A DNA stretch of 64,000 nucleotides from JAMLJG01 sp035327585 (lineage in GTDB: Bacteria > Verrucomicrobiota > Kiritimatiellia > CAIVKH01): assembly GCA_035327585.1 (NCBI GenBank), contig DAOLDD010000004.1, forward strand, positions 62,001 to 126,000, given 5' to 3'. The notes below the pieces were generated by a model. The model saw only the letters and a list, made by a program, of their open reading frames with translations, made no database searches and was not told the DNA's origin. The translations under genes were made by a program, and so were the position numbers. Of this stretch, positions 42,568 to 52,338 are shown piece after piece (positions within the stretch are counted from its first letter, which is position 1; every line of letters begins with the position of its first letter).

Positions 42568-43124
42568 GATTTGCGGCGGGCGCCGGGCCGGGCTGGCGGG
42601 GTGGCGGACGCGATGTGGTCCAGTTCGCGGATCAGTTCGAGCAGGTCGGAGAGCGTTTTCCGGTTCGTATCGTCGAACCCTTTGCCGATGCCAGTGGGGA
42701 TGACGTAGCCGCCCTCGGGATGCCGGCAGACCAACCCTCGCTTTTCCAGTGCGCGGACCTTCCGGCGGCAGGTCTCGCGGGGGATGCCGGTGGCTGCGCT
42801 GAGCGAAAACGGATTGCAGGGCTGCAGTTTCGCCCGCGTTTGTTCGGAGGCCCAATCGACGGACTGGATGGCCTGCTTCGCCCGGCCGGAGGAGAAGTAG
42901 TGGCAGATGTTGTGATGCGCGATCTCGCCGAGCACGAGCGCGGAGAGGATGTCGCCCTGGAACTTGTGATAGAGGTTGTTGAGGTGCCGGAGGAAGAACC
43001 AGCCCATGAGGATGGAGAGTTCGTGCGGGCTCCGATCGTACAGGTCATCCGCCGAGCGGGCGGCGAGCGGCGTGCCGGCGGCGGGCGCGGCCTTGCGGGC
43101 ACGGGGGTGGCGGACCTTTTTCAT
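42564..43124 (-). CDS. Winged-helix-type DNA-binding protein, probable regulator
   Basis: 186 residues. The C-terminal half carries a helix-turn-helix FSLSAATGIPRETCRRKVRALEKRGLVCRHPEGGYV, written here in parts: TGIPRETCRRKV is the recognition helix and the following EKRGLV-HPEGGYV is a wing. The N-terminal ~100 residues are helical with conserved His (GEIAHHNICHYFSSGR) and could hold a ligand site. ATG 43124 is preferred over the ATG 15 bases upstream because GGAG lies at the right distance. It overlaps the lipoprotein-hydrolase gene by ATGA. Confidence 0.72.
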   Translation of the reverse strand: MKKVRHPRARKAAPAAGTPLAARSADDLYDRSPHELSILMGWFFLRHLNNLYHKFQGDILSALVLGEIAHHNICHYFSSGRAKQAIQSVDWASEQTRAKLQPCNPFSLSAATGIPRETCRRKVRALEKRGLVCRHPEGGYVIPTGIGKGFDDTNRKTLSDLLELIRELDHIASATPPARPGARRKS

Positions 43125-43253
43125 GTTTATATGCTCCATCGCCGCGGATGGGGCGGCAACCGGCAGACTACCCAGAATGGGTACTCCGCCTCAAGTTCGC
43201 CATTTGATCCGCTCCGCGACCCGCGTGTATTGTTGCGCCCAGGAGGACTTATC

Positions 43254-44261
43254 ATGAAGCTGGTGTATGCCGGTTTGAGCGCGGGGTTGTTGATGGCGGT
43301 GGCGGCGGGGGCGATTGAGCCGTTGCCGGTGGAGCAGGGGTGGCACGGGTATGTGAGCCCGAGCGTCGTGGGCATGGAGTTCCGCGACAACACGGTGGTG
43401 GGCCTGGGCTCGCTGGAGCTCGGGAACGAGCGGATTGAGTCGCTGGACGCGCGTCCGGAAAAGGAGTCGGCCGGTTCCTTCTCCCTCTCCGGCGAGGTGG
43501 GCTACATGTTCACCGATCCCGGGGTGTATGTGTTTGTCGGCAACCGGCTGGAGGATTTCCTGCGCCTCGACAACAGCAGTGCGCTCGGTGCGCGGCTCGA
43601 TGCGGGGCGGGTGGGGATCCTCGAGGCAAGCGCACTGTTTTCGCTGGCCCCAACCGAGGTCTGGGCGGATCCCTTCCTCACGGGCGCGGATCGCGAGGCA
43701 ACGGACCGGACGTCGACGGGCGCGCGGTTCGGGGTTGCCGGGATCGGCGGCAGCCGGTTCGACGCGTCGCTCACGGTCCGCAAGGTGGAGATCGACGAGG
43801 AGCGCAGCGGCGCCTCGCTGCCGCTGACGGACGCCGAACGCGCGCTGTTGCGCCGGGATGGCGACGCGGCGCGAATCGAGTTGCTCTACACCTGGGTCAT
43901 CAATCCGCGCCATATCCTGATTCCCGCGGTGGACTTTGGCGTGTATGACGCCGATGGCGACGCGGTGGCCCGCGAGGGGGCGACGGTGCAGTTGACGCAT
44001 GTCTACCAGCAGGGTCGCTTGCGCCTGATTTCGAACGCGGCCTTTCGCCAGGCCGAATTCGACGAGGTGAACCCGGTGTTCGGGTTGAAGCAGGACGAGG
44101 AGGAGTGGGTCCTGTCCGTGACGGGGATTTACGGCAACCTGTTCGACCAGCCCAACCTCTCCGGCATGGCCAGCCTGCTCGTGGCGGAACGCGATTCCGA
44201 CATCGGGTTTTATGATGCGGAGGCGACGGTCGCCAGTGTAGGTTTGCTCTACAAGTTTTGA
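43254..44261 (+). CDS. DUF2860-type outer-membrane protein
   Basis: 335 residues. A signal peptide (about 1-20) is followed by alternating strand sequence of a beta-barrel ending in a C-terminal aromatic (LLYKF). The APTEVWADPFLTGADREATDRTSTG-like middle (here EVWADPFLTGADREATDR) and SGASLPLTDAERALL match the DUF2860 family of outer-membrane proteins; the family's substrate is not established. AGGAGG lies seven bases before ATG 43254. It heads a group of outer-membrane and efflux genes but is separated from the adaptor gene by 49 bases. Confidence 0.72.
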   Translation: MKLVYAGLSAGLLMAVAAGAIEPLPVEQGWHGYVSPSVVGMEFRDNTVVGLGSLELGNERIESLDARPEKESAGSFSLSGEVGYMFTDPGVYVFVGNRLEDFLRLDNSSALGARLDAGRVGILEASALFSLAPTEVWADPFLTGADREATDRTSTGARFGVAGIGGSRFDASLTVRKVEIDEERSGASLPLTDAERALLRRDGDAARIELLYTWVINPRHILIPAVDFGVYDADGDAVAREGATVQLTHVYQQGRLRLISNAAFRQAEFDEVNPVFGLKQDEEEWVLSVTGIYGNLFDQPNLSGMASLLVAERDSDIGFYDAEATVASVGLLYKF

Positions 44262-44310
44262 TCCTGCGCGCCCGGCGGCATGGGGCGTCGCTTTATCCCG
44301 GAGTCGATGT

Positions 44311-45381
44311 ATGAACGTTCGTGGCTGGTGTTGCGCCGCGTGGGTTTGCGCGGCGGGGTTGTTGTGGGGGTGTGGACGCGGGGCGGTGGAACCGCCGCCG
44401 CCGTCGGCGCGTCCGGTGAAGCTGGCGGTCGCGGAGACGCGCGCGCCGGGTCGGACCTTCACCGCCTCCGGACGGATCAAGGCCGCGCAGCGCGCGGAAC
44501 TTTCGTTCGACCGCGCGGACGTGCTCGCCGAGTTGCCGGTGATCCAGGGGCAGCCGGTGCAGGCGGGCGACGTGCTTGCGCGCCTCGACACGCGCAACCT
44601 CGAGCTTGCGGAAAAGGCACGGCTCGCTGCGTTCGATGAGGCGCGCACGAATCGCGACCGGCTGCAGCGCCTCTTCGAACGGCAGGCGGTGGCGCGCGCG
44701 GACCTCGACCGGGCGCAGGCTTCCTTCGAGAACGCCGAGGCGAGCCTGCTCCAGGTGCGCAAAGACCTGGAAACCTCCGTGTTGCGCGCGCCGTTCACGG
44801 GCCGCGTCGCCGCGACGATGGCGGACCGGTTCCAACTCGTCCAGGCGCGCCAGCCGATCGTGGTGGTGCAGGACCTCTCGCGCTATGAGGTGGAAATCCA
44901 GGTGCCGGAGACGTTCATCCTCCAGGTCGGCCAGTCGACCGGCTCGCAGGTGACGGCGCGTTTCGACCAGTTGCCGGGCCTCGTGCTGCCGGTAAAGCTC
45001 AAGGATTTTACGACCGAGGCGAGCCCGGAGACGCTGACCTACAACGCGGTGTTCACGATGCAGGCGCCGGAGGGTTCCGTGTTGCTGCCCGGCATGTCCG
45101 TTTCCATCGGCATCGAATTGCAGCAGGCCGGGCCGGCGGGCGCGTGCTGGGTTCCGGAGCGCGCGCTGTTTTCCGATGATGCGCAACGCACGCTGGTGTG
45201 GCGGGTGGATCCCGCGACGAGCCGGGTCGCGGCGCAGCCCGTGGCGATCGGCCAGCGGCGCGGCGGTTACGCGCAGGTGACGGACGGGCTCGCGGCGGGC
45301 GACCGGGTCGCCGTGTCGGGCTTGCATACGTTGCGTGATGGCGATGAAGTGCGGGCGTATGAAGCGCCCGATCGTTCGTGA
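44311..45381 (+). CDS. RND efflux periplasmic adaptor (membrane fusion protein), lipoprotein
   Basis: 356 residues. Signal and lipobox LLWGC with Cys21. Adaptor layout: a barrel-sandwich half near 60-90 (AELSFDRADVLAELP, VQAGDVLARLD), a short coiled-coil hairpin (about 95-150), a second lipoyl-like half with RAPFTGRV and a beta-barrel to the end. It links the inner-membrane pump to the outer-membrane channel in a tripartite efflux machine. The next gene starts eight bases after its stop. Confidence 0.9.
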   Translation: MNVRGWCCAAWVCAAGLLWGCGRGAVEPPPPSARPVKLAVAETRAPGRTFTASGRIKAAQRAELSFDRADVLAELPVIQGQPVQAGDVLARLDTRNLELAEKARLAAFDEARTNRDRLQRLFERQAVARADLDRAQASFENAEASLLQVRKDLETSVLRAPFTGRVAATMADRFQLVQARQPIVVVQDLSRYEVEIQVPETFILQVGQSTGSQVTARFDQLPGLVLPVKLKDFTTEASPETLTYNAVFTMQAPEGSVLLPGMSVSIGIELQQAGPAGACWVPERALFSDDAQRTLVWRVDPATSRVAAQPVAIGQRRGGYAQVTDGLAAGDRVAVSGLHTLRDGDEVRAYEAPDRS

Positions 45382-45388
45382 GCGGACC

Positions 45389-48300
45389 ATGACGATCGCC
45401 GAATACTGCATCCGGAAACGCACGATTTCCTACCTGCTCTCCGTCCTCATCCTGCTGGGCGGGCTGTCGGTCTATCCGAAGCTGGGCCGCTTCGAGGATC
45501 CCGCGATCGCGATCAAGATCTGTCCGGTCATCACGGCCTATCCCGGCGCTTCGCCGCGCGAGGTGGAGGACGAGGTCACGGAGGTGATCGAATCCGCGCT
45601 GCAAAGCATGTGGCAGGTGAAGCAGGTCACCTCGGTTTCGCAGGCGGGGCTGTCGATCGTGAAGGCGGAGTTCACGGAGACGTTCCGCAAGAGCGACCTG
45701 CCCCAGATTTTCGACGAGGTGCGGCGCAAGGTGGCGGATGCGCAGAAGGACCTGCCGCCGGGCGCGCAACCGTCCATCGTCAACGACGACTTTGGCGATG
45801 AATACGGCATGCTGCTCGCGCTCACGGGCGACGGCTATACGCTGAAGGAGATCGAGGATTTCGCCGACTTCCTCCGCACCGAGCTGCTCCAGGTGTCCGG
45901 CGTCGCGCGCATCGTGTTTTGGGGCGTGCAGCAGGAGATGATCTACATCGAGATCTCGCGCGCGCGGCTCGGCCAGTTTGGAGTCTCGCTCGATGCGGTA
46001 CTGCAAGCGCTCCAGCAGCACAACCAGGTCGTGCCCGCAGGCGTGGTCACGGAGGGTGACCGCCGCATGCGCATCCAGCTTACCGGCGCGGCGGAATCGT
46101 GGGAGACCCTCGGCGACCTTGCCCTGGTCGGGCGCGATGCCGGCACGGTGCGCTTGCGCGATGTGGCGACGCTGGTGCGCGATGTACAGGACCCCCCCAC
46201 CGCGATTCTCAAGGTGAACGGCCAGCGCGCCCTCGCGATCGGCATTTCCACCGTGGAGGGCGGCAACGTGGTGGCCGTGGGCGACGCGGTCGGCGCGCGA
46301 CTTCGCGAGCTGGAGTCGCGGCGGCCCGCCGGGCTTGACCTGCACATCCTTTCCTACCAGGGCGAGACGGTCGACCAGGCGGTGCGCGGGTTTGTGGTCA
46401 GCGTGTTCCAGGCGCTCGGCATCGTGGTCGGCATTTTGATGCTGTTCATGGGCCTGCGCAGTGGTGTGATCATCGGCGTGACGCTGCTGCTGATCGTCGC
46501 GGGCACGTTCCTTGTGATGCAGTTCATGGCGATCGAGCTCCAGCGCATTTCGCTGGGCGCGCTGATCGTGGCGCTCGGCATGCTGGTGGACAACGCGATC
46601 GTGGTGACCGACGGCATCCTCGTGCGCATCGGGAAGGGGGAGGACCGGATCAAGGCCGCGGGCGCGGTGGTTGGCCAGACATTCTGGCCGCTGCTCGGCG
46701 CGACCTTCGTCGCGATCATGGCGTTCGCGGCGATCGGCTTTTCGCCGGACTCGACGGGAGAATACTGCAAGTCGCTGTTCCAGGTCATCGCGATTTCGCT
46801 GCTGTTGAGCTGGCTTTTCGCGATCACGGCCACGCCGTTGATGTGCGTGGATTTCCTGAAGGCGCCGAAGAACCCCGGCGCGGCGGCGCCGGGCCGTTTC
46901 TCCGCGCGCTACCGGGCCGTGCTCGCCGCCGTGCTCGCGCGCCGCGGTTGGGTGCTGATCGTGATGACCGTGCTGCTCGCGCTGGGCATGTTCGGCTTCG
47001 GCAAGGTGAAGCCGGGCTTCTTCCCGCAGTCCGCGCGCCCCGAGTTCGTGCTGGATTACTGGCTGCCGCAGGGCACGCACATCCAGCGCACGCTGGCCGA
47101 TACGGACCGGCTCGAGCGTTTCGTGATGGAGCTGGAGGGCGTTGAGAAGGTCTCCACCTGGGTGGGCCGAGGCGCGGTCCGCTTCATGCTCGTCTATTCG
47201 CCGGAGGACGCGAATTCCGCCTATGCGCAGTTGCTGATCACCGTGCGCGATCACCGGCAGATCGACGCGGTGATGGCGCGGATTCGCGCCGAGCTCGACG
47301 CGCATTACCTCGACGCGCAGTACAAGCTGTGGAAGTTCGTGCTCGGCCCCGGCGGCGGCAGCGCGATCGAGGCCCGCTTCGCCGGCCCCGAAACCGCGGT
47401 CCTGCGCGAGCTCGTCCGGCGGGCGTCGGAAATCATGTACGCGCATCCCAACGCGGTGAATATCAAGAACGACTGGCGCCAACCCGTGCCCGTGGTGCAG
47501 GCGGTGTTGCGGTCCGAGGTCACCGCGCAAGTCGGCGTGACCCGCCCCGAAGTGGCCGCCGCGCTGGAGGTCGCATCCGAGGGCCGCCGCGTGGGCGTAT
47601 ATCGCGAGGGCGACGACGTGCTTGGCATCGTCGCCCGCCTGCCCGCCGGGGAACGCAACGACATTGAACAGCTCGACCAGATCACGGTCACGAGCCGCGT
47701 GACGGGTCGCAACGTGCCCGTCGGCCAACTCATCGGCGGTTGGGAGACCCGCTGGGAGAACGCGCTCATCCTGCGACGCGACCGTGAACGCACGATGACC
47801 GCCCAGTGCGATCCGTCCGAAGGCCCGAGCGCCAACCTGCACGCGGCCCTGCGTCCCGCCATCGAAGCGATTCCGCTGCCCGAAGGCTATCGATTGGCGT
47901 GGGGCGGCGACTACGAGAAGTCCACGAATGCCAACGCGGGCATTGCGAGCACGATGCCGGTCACGTTCGTCGTGATGGTGGTGCTGATCGTGATGATGTT
48001 TAATGCGATCCGCCAGCCGGTCATCATCTTCCTTACTGTTCCGCTGGCCGTCATTGGCGTGGCCGCCGGCCTGCTCGCGACCGGCGTCGCGTTCGACTTC
48101 ATGGCGACGCTCGGCTTCCTGAGCCTGGCGGGCATGTTGATCAAGAACTCCATCGTGTTGATCGACCAGATGGACCTGGAGATGAAGAGCGGGAAGCGCC
48201 CGCTCGATGCGATCCTCGATTCCACGCTCGACCGCACGCGCCCCGTGCTGCTGGGCGCGGTGACGACGGTGCTCGGCCTCCTCCCGCTGCTCGGCGATGT

Positions 48301-48415
48301 CTTCTTCAAGGGGCTGGCCGTGGTGATCATGTTCGGCCTGTCCTTCGCGGCGATCCTCACCCTGGTGGTGGTGCCGGTGTTGTATGCCGCCTTCTTCAAG
48401 GTGCCCAAGCGATGA
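45389..48415 (+). CDS. RND-family efflux transporter (inner-membrane pump)
   Basis: 1008 residues in the usual two-fold RND layout: helix 1, a large periplasmic loop, helices 2-6, helix 7, a second loop, helices 8-12. In helix 4 the proton-relay aspartate is visible in VALGMLVDNAIVVTDGIL. The N-terminus MTIAEYCIRKRTISYLLSV is typical of a subgroup with AcrB-like pumps of unknown substrate. ATG 45389 is chosen by position; the frame is open upstream but has no better site. The stop overlaps the start of the outer-membrane factor gene. Confidence 0.93.
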   Translation: MTIAEYCIRKRTISYLLSVLILLGGLSVYPKLGRFEDPAIAIKICPVITAYPGASPREVEDEVTEVIESALQSMWQVKQVTSVSQAGLSIVKAEFTETFRKSDLPQIFDEVRRKVADAQKDLPPGAQPSIVNDDFGDEYGMLLALTGDGYTLKEIEDFADFLRTELLQVSGVARIVFWGVQQEMIYIEISRARLGQFGVSLDAVLQALQQHNQVVPAGVVTEGDRRMRIQLTGAAESWETLGDLALVGRDAGTVRLRDVATLVRDVQDPPTAILKVNGQRALAIGISTVEGGNVVAVGDAVGARLRELESRRPAGLDLHILSYQGETVDQAVRGFVVSVFQALGIVVGILMLFMGLRSGVIIGVTLLLIVAGTFLVMQFMAIELQRISLGALIVALGMLVDNAIVVTDGILVRIGKGEDRIKAAGAVVGQTFWPLLGATFVAIMAFAAIGFSPDSTGEYCKSLFQVIAISLLLSWLFAITATPLMCVDFLKAPKNPGAAAPGRFSARYRAVLAAVLARRGWVLIVMTVLLALGMFGFGKVKPGFFPQSARPEFVLDYWLPQGTHIQRTLADTDRLERFVMELEGVEKVSTWVGRGAVRFMLVYSPEDANSAYAQLLITVRDHRQIDAVMARIRAELDAHYLDAQYKLWKFVLGPGGGSAIEARFAGPETAVLRELVRRASEIMYAHPNAVNIKNDWRQPVPVVQAVLRSEVTAQVGVTRPEVAAALEVASEGRRVGVYREGDDVLGIVARLPAGERNDIEQLDQITVTSRVTGRNVPVGQLIGGWETRWENALILRRDRERTMTAQCDPSEGPSANLHAALRPAIEAIPLPEGYRLAWGGDYEKSTNANAGIASTMPVTFVVMVVLIVMMFNAIRQPVIIFLTVPLAVIGVAAGLLATGVAFDFMATLGFLSLAGMLIKNSIVLIDQMDLEMKSGKRPLDAILDSTLDRTRPVLLGAVTTVLGLLPLLGDVFFKGLAVVIMFGLSFAAILTLVVVPVLYAAFFKVPKR

Positions 48416-49809
48416 ACTCCATCCCTCTTCTTGCGGCGTTCGCGCTGCTGGTTGCGTCCGCCGGTTGCGCCCGCCTCGCGGGACCCGCGTATGAGCGGCC
48501 CGCCGCGCCCGTGCCCCAGGCGTGGACCGCGCCGGCGGCGGACGAGGTGGCCACGCTGCGCACGGATTGGTGGACTGCGTTTGGCGACGCGGAGTTGACG
48601 CGGCTGATCGAACAGGCGCTGGCGGGCAACTTCGACCTGCGCGTGGCCGCGGGCCGCGTGACGCGCGCCGAGGCGCTGGCGGGCGTCGCCGCGAGCCGCC
48701 GCCTGCCGACCTTTGGCCTGAACGCGGGCGCGACGTTCGGGCGGCAGGACGTGGGGCCGGGGCCCAGCGTGAGCACGGAGAGTTACGAGCTGGGCGCGGG
48801 GCTGAATTGGGAAATCGATCTCTGGGGCAAGCTCAAGAAAGGCGAGGCCGCGGCCGACGCCGAGGTCCGCGCCTCCGGGGCCGACTGGCGCGCAGCGTAT
48901 CTCGTGGTGGCGAGCCAGGTGGCGGGCCAGTATTTCCGCCTGCGCCAGATCGACGAACTGGCCGCGCTCTACGCCCGCTTCATCGCGGCGGGTGAGCGCA
49001 TCCTCGGGCTGTACGAGGCGCGTGCCGCGGAGCAACTGGTGTCCGCCGATGTTGTGCTGCGGCAGCGCGCGGAGCAGCGGCGACTGGAGCGCGAGGCGCA
49101 GGAATTGCAGCGCGAGCGGGGTACGATTGAAAACGGGCTCGCGGCGTTGCTCGGCCTGCCCGCGGGCGAATTGCGCATCGCGCCCCTCGCGACGCGCGAC
49201 GCGCTGCGCGCCGTGGCCGTTCCCGCCGGGCTGCCCGCCGACCTGCTGTCGCGCCGCCCGGATGTGCTCGCCGCGGAATATCGCGTGCTCTCCGCCTACA
49301 ACCTTACCGGCCAGGCGCGGCTGGAACGGCTCCCGTCCATCGCGCTCACCGGGTCCGGGGGCAGCACCAGCGACTCCCTCGGCGGCCTGCTCTCGCAATG
49401 GTTGCTGGGCGGCGGGCCGGCGATCCGCATCCCGCTGCTCGACCCCGCGAAAAAGCGCCAGGTGGCGGTGCGCGAGGCCGAGGCGGAAATCGCCGCCGAC
49501 CAATACCGCGCCGCCGTGGTGCGCGCGTTGCAGGAGGTCGAAAACGCGCTGCTGACGCTGGCCAGCCGCCGGGCGCAGGCGGAGAACGCGGATGAGGCGC
49601 TGGCCGACCTGCGCGCGGCGCAGGGCATCAACCAGATCCAGTTTGAGGAGGGCCTGCTTTCGCAGTTGCAGGTCCTTGAATCCGAACGCAGCCTGTTGCA
49701 GGGCGAACAGATCGCGCTCGACCTGCATTTCCGGCTGCTCAACGAGACGGTCACGCTCTACAAGGCGCTCGGCGGCGGCTGGCCCGCCGAAACGCCGGGC
49801 GCGGAATGA
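48412..49809 (+). CDS. RND efflux outer-membrane factor (NodT/TolC-like lipoprotein)
   Basis: 465 residues. Lipoprotein signal LLVASAGC (Cys19), a WWTAFGDAELTRLIEQAL start and two repeats of long helices of the OEP type; typical stretches are ELGAGLNWEIDLWGKL and RRPDVLAAEYRVLSAYN. It forms the channel of the tripartite pump with the two preceding genes. It overlaps the pump gene by ATGA, so the three are one operon. Confidence 0.93.
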   Translation: MNSIPLLAAFALLVASAGCARLAGPAYERPAAPVPQAWTAPAADEVATLRTDWWTAFGDAELTRLIEQALAGNFDLRVAAGRVTRAEALAGVAASRRLPTFGLNAGATFGRQDVGPGPSVSTESYELGAGLNWEIDLWGKLKKGEAAADAEVRASGADWRAAYLVVASQVAGQYFRLRQIDELAALYARFIAAGERILGLYEARAAEQLVSADVVLRQRAEQRRLEREAQELQRERGTIENGLAALLGLPAGELRIAPLATRDALRAVAVPAGLPADLLSRRPDVLAAEYRVLSAYNLTGQARLERLPSIALTGSGGSTSDSLGGLLSQWLLGGGPAIRIPLLDPAKKRQVAVREAEAEIAADQYRAAVVRALQEVENALLTLASRRAQAENADEALADLRAAQGINQIQFEEGLLSQLQVLESERSLLQGEQIALDLHFRLLNETVTLYKALGGGWPAETPGAE

Positions 49810-49825
49810 CGTCCCCGCTGCGCGC

Positions 49826-50482
49826 ATGAGACTTGCCCGCCACCTCGACACGGCCGATGCGCTGGCCGAAATACTTTTCGGCCTGATCATGGTCCTCACG
49901 TTCACCCTCGCCGCAGGCTTCGTGGCGTCGGAGGGCGCGCAGGGCGTGCGGGAGATAATGATCGCGGCGATAGGCTGCAACCTGGCGTGGGGCATCATCG
50001 ATGCCGCGATGTACGTGATGAGTTCCGCGATGCACCGGGGTCGGCGCAGGCGGTTTGCCGCGGCGATCCGGGCCGCGCCCGATGAGGCCGCGCGCCTGCG
50101 CGTGGTCGCGGCGGAACTCGGCGATGACTTGGGCGAAGCGGCCACCCCGGCGGATCGCGAGGCCTTTTTCCGTTCCATCCTCCGGATCGCGAGTCATGCC
50201 CGTGCAGCGCCGCTGCGCCTCACGCGGTCCGACTGGCTGGGCGCGTGGAACTGCTTCTATCTGGTGGCCGGCACCACAATCCCGGCGATCCTGCCCTTCC
50301 TCGTCCTTCGCGACGATCCGTTCCTTGCGCTGCGCGTCTCGAACCATTTGCTCGCGCTCCTGCTTTTTGCCGTCGGCTTCACGTGGGCCCGCGAAACCGG
50401 CCTGCGCCCGTGGCGAGCGGCCTTCGTTTTCCTTCTCGCCAGCCTCGCGCTTGTGTATCTTGCGATCGCGCTCGGCGGTTGA
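49826..50482 (+). CDS. Membrane protein, possibly VIT1/CCC1-like
   Basis: 218 residues, about five helices. The N-terminus TADALAEILFGLIMVLTFTL and the following IAAIGCNLAWGIIDAAMYVM recall small membrane proteins sometimes annotated as VIT1/CCC1 (iron or manganese) transporters; I cannot confirm metal-binding residues. A long charged loop (about 75-130) separates helix pairs. It lies 16 bases after the efflux operon in the same direction and could be transcribed with it. Confidence 0.55.
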   Translation: MRLARHLDTADALAEILFGLIMVLTFTLAAGFVASEGAQGVREIMIAAIGCNLAWGIIDAAMYVMSSAMHRGRRRRFAAAIRAAPDEAARLRVVAAELGDDLGEAATPADREAFFRSILRIASHARAAPLRLTRSDWLGAWNCFYLVAGTTIPAILPFLVLRDDPFLALRVSNHLLALLLFAVGFTWARETGLRPWRAAFVFLLASLALVYLAIALGG

Positions 50483-50508
50483 ACTCCAAAAATCGGACAG
50501 GTGCTTCC

Positions 50509-51315
50509 ATGAACGTATCCAGGCGTTTCGCGTTTCCACTGCTCGCCTTCGGTCTCGCCCTGGCCGCGGCCTTCACCGTTTCGTGTGCGCTGCCCTCCTC
50601 GCTGCGCGGGACGCCGCCGCTGCGCGTGGGCCTTGCGCCCGACCTGCCGCCGCTGGCGTTTATGCAGGACGGGCGCATGGCGGGCCTTGAGCTGGAGCTG
50701 GCGCGGGATTTGGCGCGGGCGCTGGGTCGGCCGGTCGAAGTGTCCAGCATGCCGTGGAAGGGTCTGCTTCGTGCGCTGGAGGAGCGGCGGATCGATGTGA
50801 TCATGGGCGGCATCACCATCACCGAGGAACGCCGCACGCTGGTGGCCTTTACGCACCCGGTCCTGGAGAGCGGGTTGCTGGCGATGATCCGGGCGGGCGA
50901 TCTGGATACCCTGAACAACGTCGCCGCATTGCATGAGCGGGGCGGGCAGCTCGGCGTCATGCCGGGCACGACGAGCGACGCATTCGTGCAGCGCGAGTTT
51001 CGGAAGGGACGTCGCGTGCCGGTGGCCCGCGCGGAGGACGCGCCCATCCTCTTGCAGCGCCGGTCCATTGATGCGTTCGTGCACGACCTGCCGGCCCTTG
51101 TCTGGCTGCACAGCCGCAACGCGGCGAATACCGCGCTCGTCCCGCAACTCCTGCATCGTGAACAAATCGCCTGGGCCCTGCGCCGGGACGACGAGGCGTT
51201 GCGGTCGGAGATCGATGCCGTGTTGAGCCGTTGGAAGCAGGATGGCTCGCTGGACACGGCCATTCACCGGTGGCTTCCGTATTACGGCAAACTCGTCGCC
51301 CATCAATCGCCCTGA
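50509..51315 (+). CDS. Extracellular solute-binding protein family 3, probable lipoprotein
   Basis: 268 residues. Signal with lipobox-like FTVSC (Cys26), then an amino-acid-binding-protein fold: LRVGLAPDLPPLAFMQDGRMAGLELELARDLARAL near 40-75, IDVIMGGITITEERRTLVAFTHP, LGVMPGTTSDAFV, and a final LSRWKQDGSLDTAIHRWLPYYG. Ligand unknown; the family binds amino acids or organic acids, and some members act as sensors or enzymes. No ABC permease or ATPase gene is adjacent, so it is an orphan. Confidence 0.8.
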   Translation: MNVSRRFAFPLLAFGLALAAAFTVSCALPSSLRGTPPLRVGLAPDLPPLAFMQDGRMAGLELELARDLARALGRPVEVSSMPWKGLLRALEERRIDVIMGGITITEERRTLVAFTHPVLESGLLAMIRAGDLDTLNNVAALHERGGQLGVMPGTTSDAFVQREFRKGRRVPVARAEDAPILLQRRSIDAFVHDLPALVWLHSRNAANTALVPQLLHREQIAWALRRDDEALRSEIDAVLSRWKQDGSLDTAIHRWLPYYGKLVAHQSP

Positions 51316-51328
51316 GGGAGGCTCTATC

Positions 51329-52231
51329 ATGAACGACGCCAAGGCCCGCAAACTGGCCTATCACTTCGCGAAGCCGTATCGGGTGGAGGAGGGCGACCGA
51401 TTCCGCCTGAAGGATTTCGACCCGGCAGACACCGGGGAGTTCAGCAAGGAGGACAAGCCGCGCGCGAAGGAGGCGCTGGAGCGCGGGGTCGAATATCTCG
51501 CCGACCTGCAGGACCGGCTGTACGCGAATGACCAGTGGTCGCTGCTGCTGATTTTCCAGGCGATGGACGCGGCGGGCAAGGATGGTGCGATCAAGCACGT
51601 CATGTCGGGCATCAACCCGCAGGGCTGCCAGGTCTTTTCCTTCAAGACGCCGTCCGCGGAGGAGCTCGACCATGATTTCCTGTGGCGCTGCCAGAAGCGG
51701 CTGCCGGAACGCGGGCGCATCGGGATATTCAACCGGTCGTACTACGAGGAGACGCTCGTCGTCCGCGTGCATCCGGAATTGCTCGCGCACCAGAAGTTGC
51801 CGCCGGAACTGGTGGGGAAGATCATCTGGAAGGAGCGCTTCCAGGACATCCGTTCGTTCGAACGCCATCTCGCCCGCAACGGGACCATCGTCCGGAAGTT
51901 TTTCCTGAACGTCTCGAAGGGTGAGCAGAAGAAACGCTTCCTGGAACGCATCGACACGCCGGAGAAGAACTGGAAATTCTCGGCCGCCGACGTCCGGGAG
52001 CGCGGGCATTGGAAGGCGTACATGGCGGCCTACGAGGACATGATCCGGCACACCGCCACGCCGGAGTCTCCGTGGTACGTCGTGCCCGCCGACAACAAGT
52101 GGTACACGCGCATCGTCGTGGCCGCCGCCGTGATCGAGGCGCTTTCCTCGCTGAAGCTGGCGTATCCCGAAGTCAGCGCCGCCCAGCGCCGCAATCTCGC
52201 AGCCGCCAAACGCGCGTTGCTGGCGGAGTAG
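51329..52231 (+). CDS. ppk2: Polyphosphate kinase 2 family protein
   Basis: 300 residues, single-domain PPK2. Walker A-like motif at D80-AAGKDG86, FNRSYYEETLVVRVHP as the B motif and the lid arginines in KGEQKKRFLERIDTPEKNWKF. These enzymes use polyphosphate to phosphorylate nucleoside mono- or diphosphates, making ATP or GTP from polyphosphate; which nucleotide is not visible. ATG 51329 follows GAGGGAG about eight bases upstream. It begins 14 bases after the binding-protein gene. Confidence 0.92.
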   Translation: MNDAKARKLAYHFAKPYRVEEGDRFRLKDFDPADTGEFSKEDKPRAKEALERGVEYLADLQDRLYANDQWSLLLIFQAMDAAGKDGAIKHVMSGINPQGCQVFSFKTPSAEELDHDFLWRCQKRLPERGRIGIFNRSYYEETLVVRVHPELLAHQKLPPELVGKIIWKERFQDIRSFERHLARNGTIVRKFFLNVSKGEQKKRFLERIDTPEKNWKFSAADVRERGHWKAYMAAYEDMIRHTATPESPWYVVPADNKWYTRIVVAAAVIEALSSLKLAYPEVSAAQRRNLAAAKRALLAE

Positions 52232-52278
52232 GGTTTCGCATGTGTGCCGCGCTTTGCCTGCCGGGGCGAGTCGTCTGC

Positions 52279-52330
52279 TTGACTGACGGAACTTTCCTTA
52301 CTAGCGTGTAAGGATATGAAATATGTAAGG
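52279..52330 (+). promoter_or_regulatory. Promoter and operator of the vapBC-type pair
   Basis: TTGACT (52279-52284), 17 bases, TAGCGT (52302-52307). Around the -10 box sits CCTTAC (52296-52301)-N6-GTAAGG (52308-52313), a perfect inverted repeat. A third half-site GTAAGG (52325-52330) overlaps the ribosome site, 17 bases further on. An AbrB-type antitoxin would be expected to bind such sites and repress its own operon. Confidence 0.6.
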
Positions 52331-52338
52331 AGTCGGCC

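Noticed and set aside
49826..50482. Firm call of an iron/manganese VIT1/CCC1 transporter
   Set aside because: Only the general helix pattern recalls the family; metal-binding residues cannot be pointed out.
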